Below the pieces are notes generated by a model that saw only the letters and a list, made by a program, of their open reading frames with translations, ran no database searches and had not been told where the DNA came from. This document shows, piece after piece, positions 22,047-23,206 of a DNA stretch of 23,206 nt. How positions within the stretch are numbered: the first letter of the stretch is position 1; every line of letters begins with the position of its first letter. The DNA comes from an uncultured Oscillospiraceae bacterium. Lineage in GTDB: Bacteria; Bacillota; Clostridia; Oscillospirales; Acutalibacteraceae. The stretch covers positions 1 through 23,206 of the forward strand of contig UQFO01000026.1 of the NCBI GenBank assembly GCA_900540275.1, in the 5' to 3' direction. Position numbers and translations under genes: made by a program.

Positions 22047-22969
22047 TCATAGCTTGTTCAGCACGCCATAGACCTCCGCCAAGGCGCGGACATACTGTGG
22101 GAAATTGCGCCGCAGATCACTGTCTTCCCCTAGCGGCGGGATCGGTCTCCGCATCATACGATGAACAGTCCTCCATACCTGAAGCCTGCTGCCGGGATAG
22201 GATTCTCTCAGCTTCTCGACCGCGCGGTTCTTCGCCTTCTCCACGGCGGACTCCTTCATCATGTGATACATCCCGATCTCTTTCAAGGTCGCCTCCGGGT
22301 ATCCGAACACGCCGCAGGTCTTGCCGAGAATGTCCCTGTCCTTCTTCGGCAGGGTGTCGAACAGCTCCCGGAGGAGCTCAATGCAGACCTTGCGGTACAC
22401 GGCCTGCTCCGCCGAAGCGGAGAGTAGCCCCGGCATCAGCCGCTCGTAGGGATCGCCGTCATAGCCCTCCGGGACAAGATCGTGCACACCGAGGAAATGG
22501 GTGTTGTAGCGAACATATCGACTGACACGAGCCTCAGGGATACCCAGCTCCTCCGCGATTTCACCGGTATCCTTCCATGCAACATGATACAGCCTCTGCA
22601 CCTGCCGGACAGCGGTCATCTCGTCCTTGCTCAACGCCATACAGCCAAGATTCTGCTCCAGCCAGCGGGTCATGCGCCCCTTCAAATGCGGGTAGAGATA
22701 GGTGGTGAGCACGGCGCGGCTTTCGTCATATTCTCTGCTCTGTATTCGCATCAGAAGCTCCAACGCACCCTCGCCGCAAAGGTCATCCAGAATCGTTTTC
22801 GTATACGCGGAAAATTGATTTGGATGATGTGAGTCCGCCGTCAGGCAGTTAACTCCGCTGCTGCTTCCTTGGCGATTCTGCGGATCAGCCCGATATTTTT
22901 ATGGTACAGCTTTTCCAGCGCGGCCTCATCGCCGTCATAATATTGGCGAATTAGTTGCTCGTTGGTCAT
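22047..22969 (-). pseudogene. Element-type sigma-70 family factor, frameshifted
   Basis: A sigma factor of the kind carried in Clostridia mobile DNA and small regulons. The main open part (22047-22763 from a weak TTG, with similarity continuing to about 22840) has the core-binding region YTKTILDDLCGEGALELLMR and YDESRAVLTTYLYPHLKGRM. It also has an HTH-like EIAEELGIPEARVSRYVRYNTHFL and a C-terminal region 4. The N terminus (MTNEQLIRQYYDGDEAALEKL onward) lies in another frame, 22841-22969, and stops at TGA 22841-22843. Merging them needs one frameshift between about 22841 and 22880. The upstream fragment overlaps the stop of the AT-hook gene by ATGA. It could be a true pseudogene or a sequence error. 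Confidence 0.7.
22841..22969 (-). CDS. N-terminal fragment of the sigma factor
   Basis: An ATG at 22969 opens a 42-residue frame: MTNEQLIRQYYDGDEAALEK, then LYHKNIGLIRRIAKEAAAELTA. This is a typical sigma region start, in a different frame from the following sigma body. GGGTGA lies upstream as a weak ribosome site. It ends at TGA 22841-22843 because of the frameshift described for the full gene. Confidence 0.6.
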   Translation of the reverse strand: MTNEQLIRQYYDGDEAALEKLYHKNIGLIRRIAKEAAAELTA

Positions 22970-23135
22970 GCTTGCTCACCCGCCTTTTTCTTCGGCGGAC
23001 GGCCCCTCGGATTGGCCGTTCTGGTGATCCCGCAGCGCCGGTAGACATTCTCAGACGAAACGCTCTCTTCAAAGGCTTCTACGGAAATACTTGCGTCGCG
23101 CAAGGCGTCATAGAGCAGGTCCCGCACATAAGATC
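22966..23135 (-). CDS. C-terminal part of an AT-hook-bearing protein, cut at a junction
   Basis: In the frame ending at TGA 22966-22968, the readable C terminus runs from about YVRDLLYDALRDASISVEAF through SENVYRRCGITRTANPRGRP to PPKKKAGEQA. It contains NPRGRPPKKK, a classical AT-hook minor-groove binding motif. The stop overlaps the sigma start by ATGA, so the two were co-translated. The frame stays open to the window edge, but from about 23130 rightward the opposite strand carries a convincing integrase fragment. The gene's own front is therefore probably lost at a junction. The function of the parent protein is not recognised. Confidence 0.5.
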
Positions 23136-23206
23136 CCGTTGAATGATCTGTCGACGCTGCATCTGCAACAGTTCTACAAGAAATTGTTGGCGGAAGGGCG
23201 GGTAGA
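23130..23206 (+). pseudogene. Second tyrosine integrase fragment running off the window
   Basis: Plus-strand translation from 23130 reads KIPLNDLSTLHLQQFYKKLL followed by AEGRV, the core-binding (SAM-like) domain pattern of tyrosine integrases; compare LTAHDLQKLYKDLMENGRI in the first integrase. The sequence before it does not continue the family in frame, so the 5' end is missing inside the window. It runs off the right edge, so its catalytic domain is unknown. It differs clearly from the first integrase at DNA level, so it is a different recombinase. Confidence 0.6.

Noticed and set aside
23136..23206. Minus-strand reading frame of the AT-hook gene continuing to the right edge
   Set aside because: The plus strand here encodes a convincing integrase core-binding segment, so the minus frame is more likely a shadow past the junction.

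Overview
The window looks like chromosomal DNA from an anaerobic, spore-forming Firmicute, most likely a gut-type member of the Clostridia. The evidence is a sporulation sigma factor (SigG) behind a sigma-F-type promoter, a fermentative AdhE behind Rex operators, a YerC/TrpR-like protein, Hsp33, a dockerin-bearing secreted protein and sigma-70 promoters of low-GC Gram-positive type. The exact genus cannot be read from the sequence.

Layout. (1) 1-7284, all minus strand: redox and central carbon block with adhE, rex, icd and acn. The adhE promoter is an almost perfect TTGACA-N17-TATACT sandwiched between two Rex operators, and the Rex gene lies directly upstream. The acn promoter carries a weaker Rex-like palindrome. 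The 3' side of adhE holds an array of small hairpins before a strong terminator. acn, icd and probably ktrB start at TTG. (2) 7411-10266, plus strand: a secreted subtilisin-like protease, broken by a one-base frameshift and with Glu at the usual catalytic Asp, coupled through ATGA to a secreted protein ending in a dockerin. (3) 10276-17491: housekeeping genes, namely thioredoxin, a cyclophilin lipoprotein, an S1-domain protein, a DUF2007 protein, rmuC, sigG, a yerC-like regulator, a methyltransferase and hslO. (4) 17511-17860: a tRNA operon (Val-TAC, Asp-GTC, Thr-GGT) with its own promoter and terminator.

(5) 17880-23206: a decayed mobile region placed after tRNA-Thr. It contains an array of GTGGGTCA-type repeats, a 5'-truncated tyrosine integrase fused tail-to-body with a 5'-truncated DUF6809-like gene, a small lipoprotein, a KtrAB-type potassium uptake pair with its own promoter, a frameshifted element-type sigma factor, the end of an AT-hook protein, and at the right edge a fragment of a second, unrelated integrase pointing the other way. 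The region reads as nested insertions and deletions rather than one intact element.

Working logic: Rex senses NADH/NAD+ and very probably represses adhE until NADH is high; the acn-icd pair may belong to the same circuit. The most novel-looking items are the protease/dockerin pair with its altered catalytic triad, the possible Rex control of acn, and the rearranged integrase region that carries potassium uptake genes.
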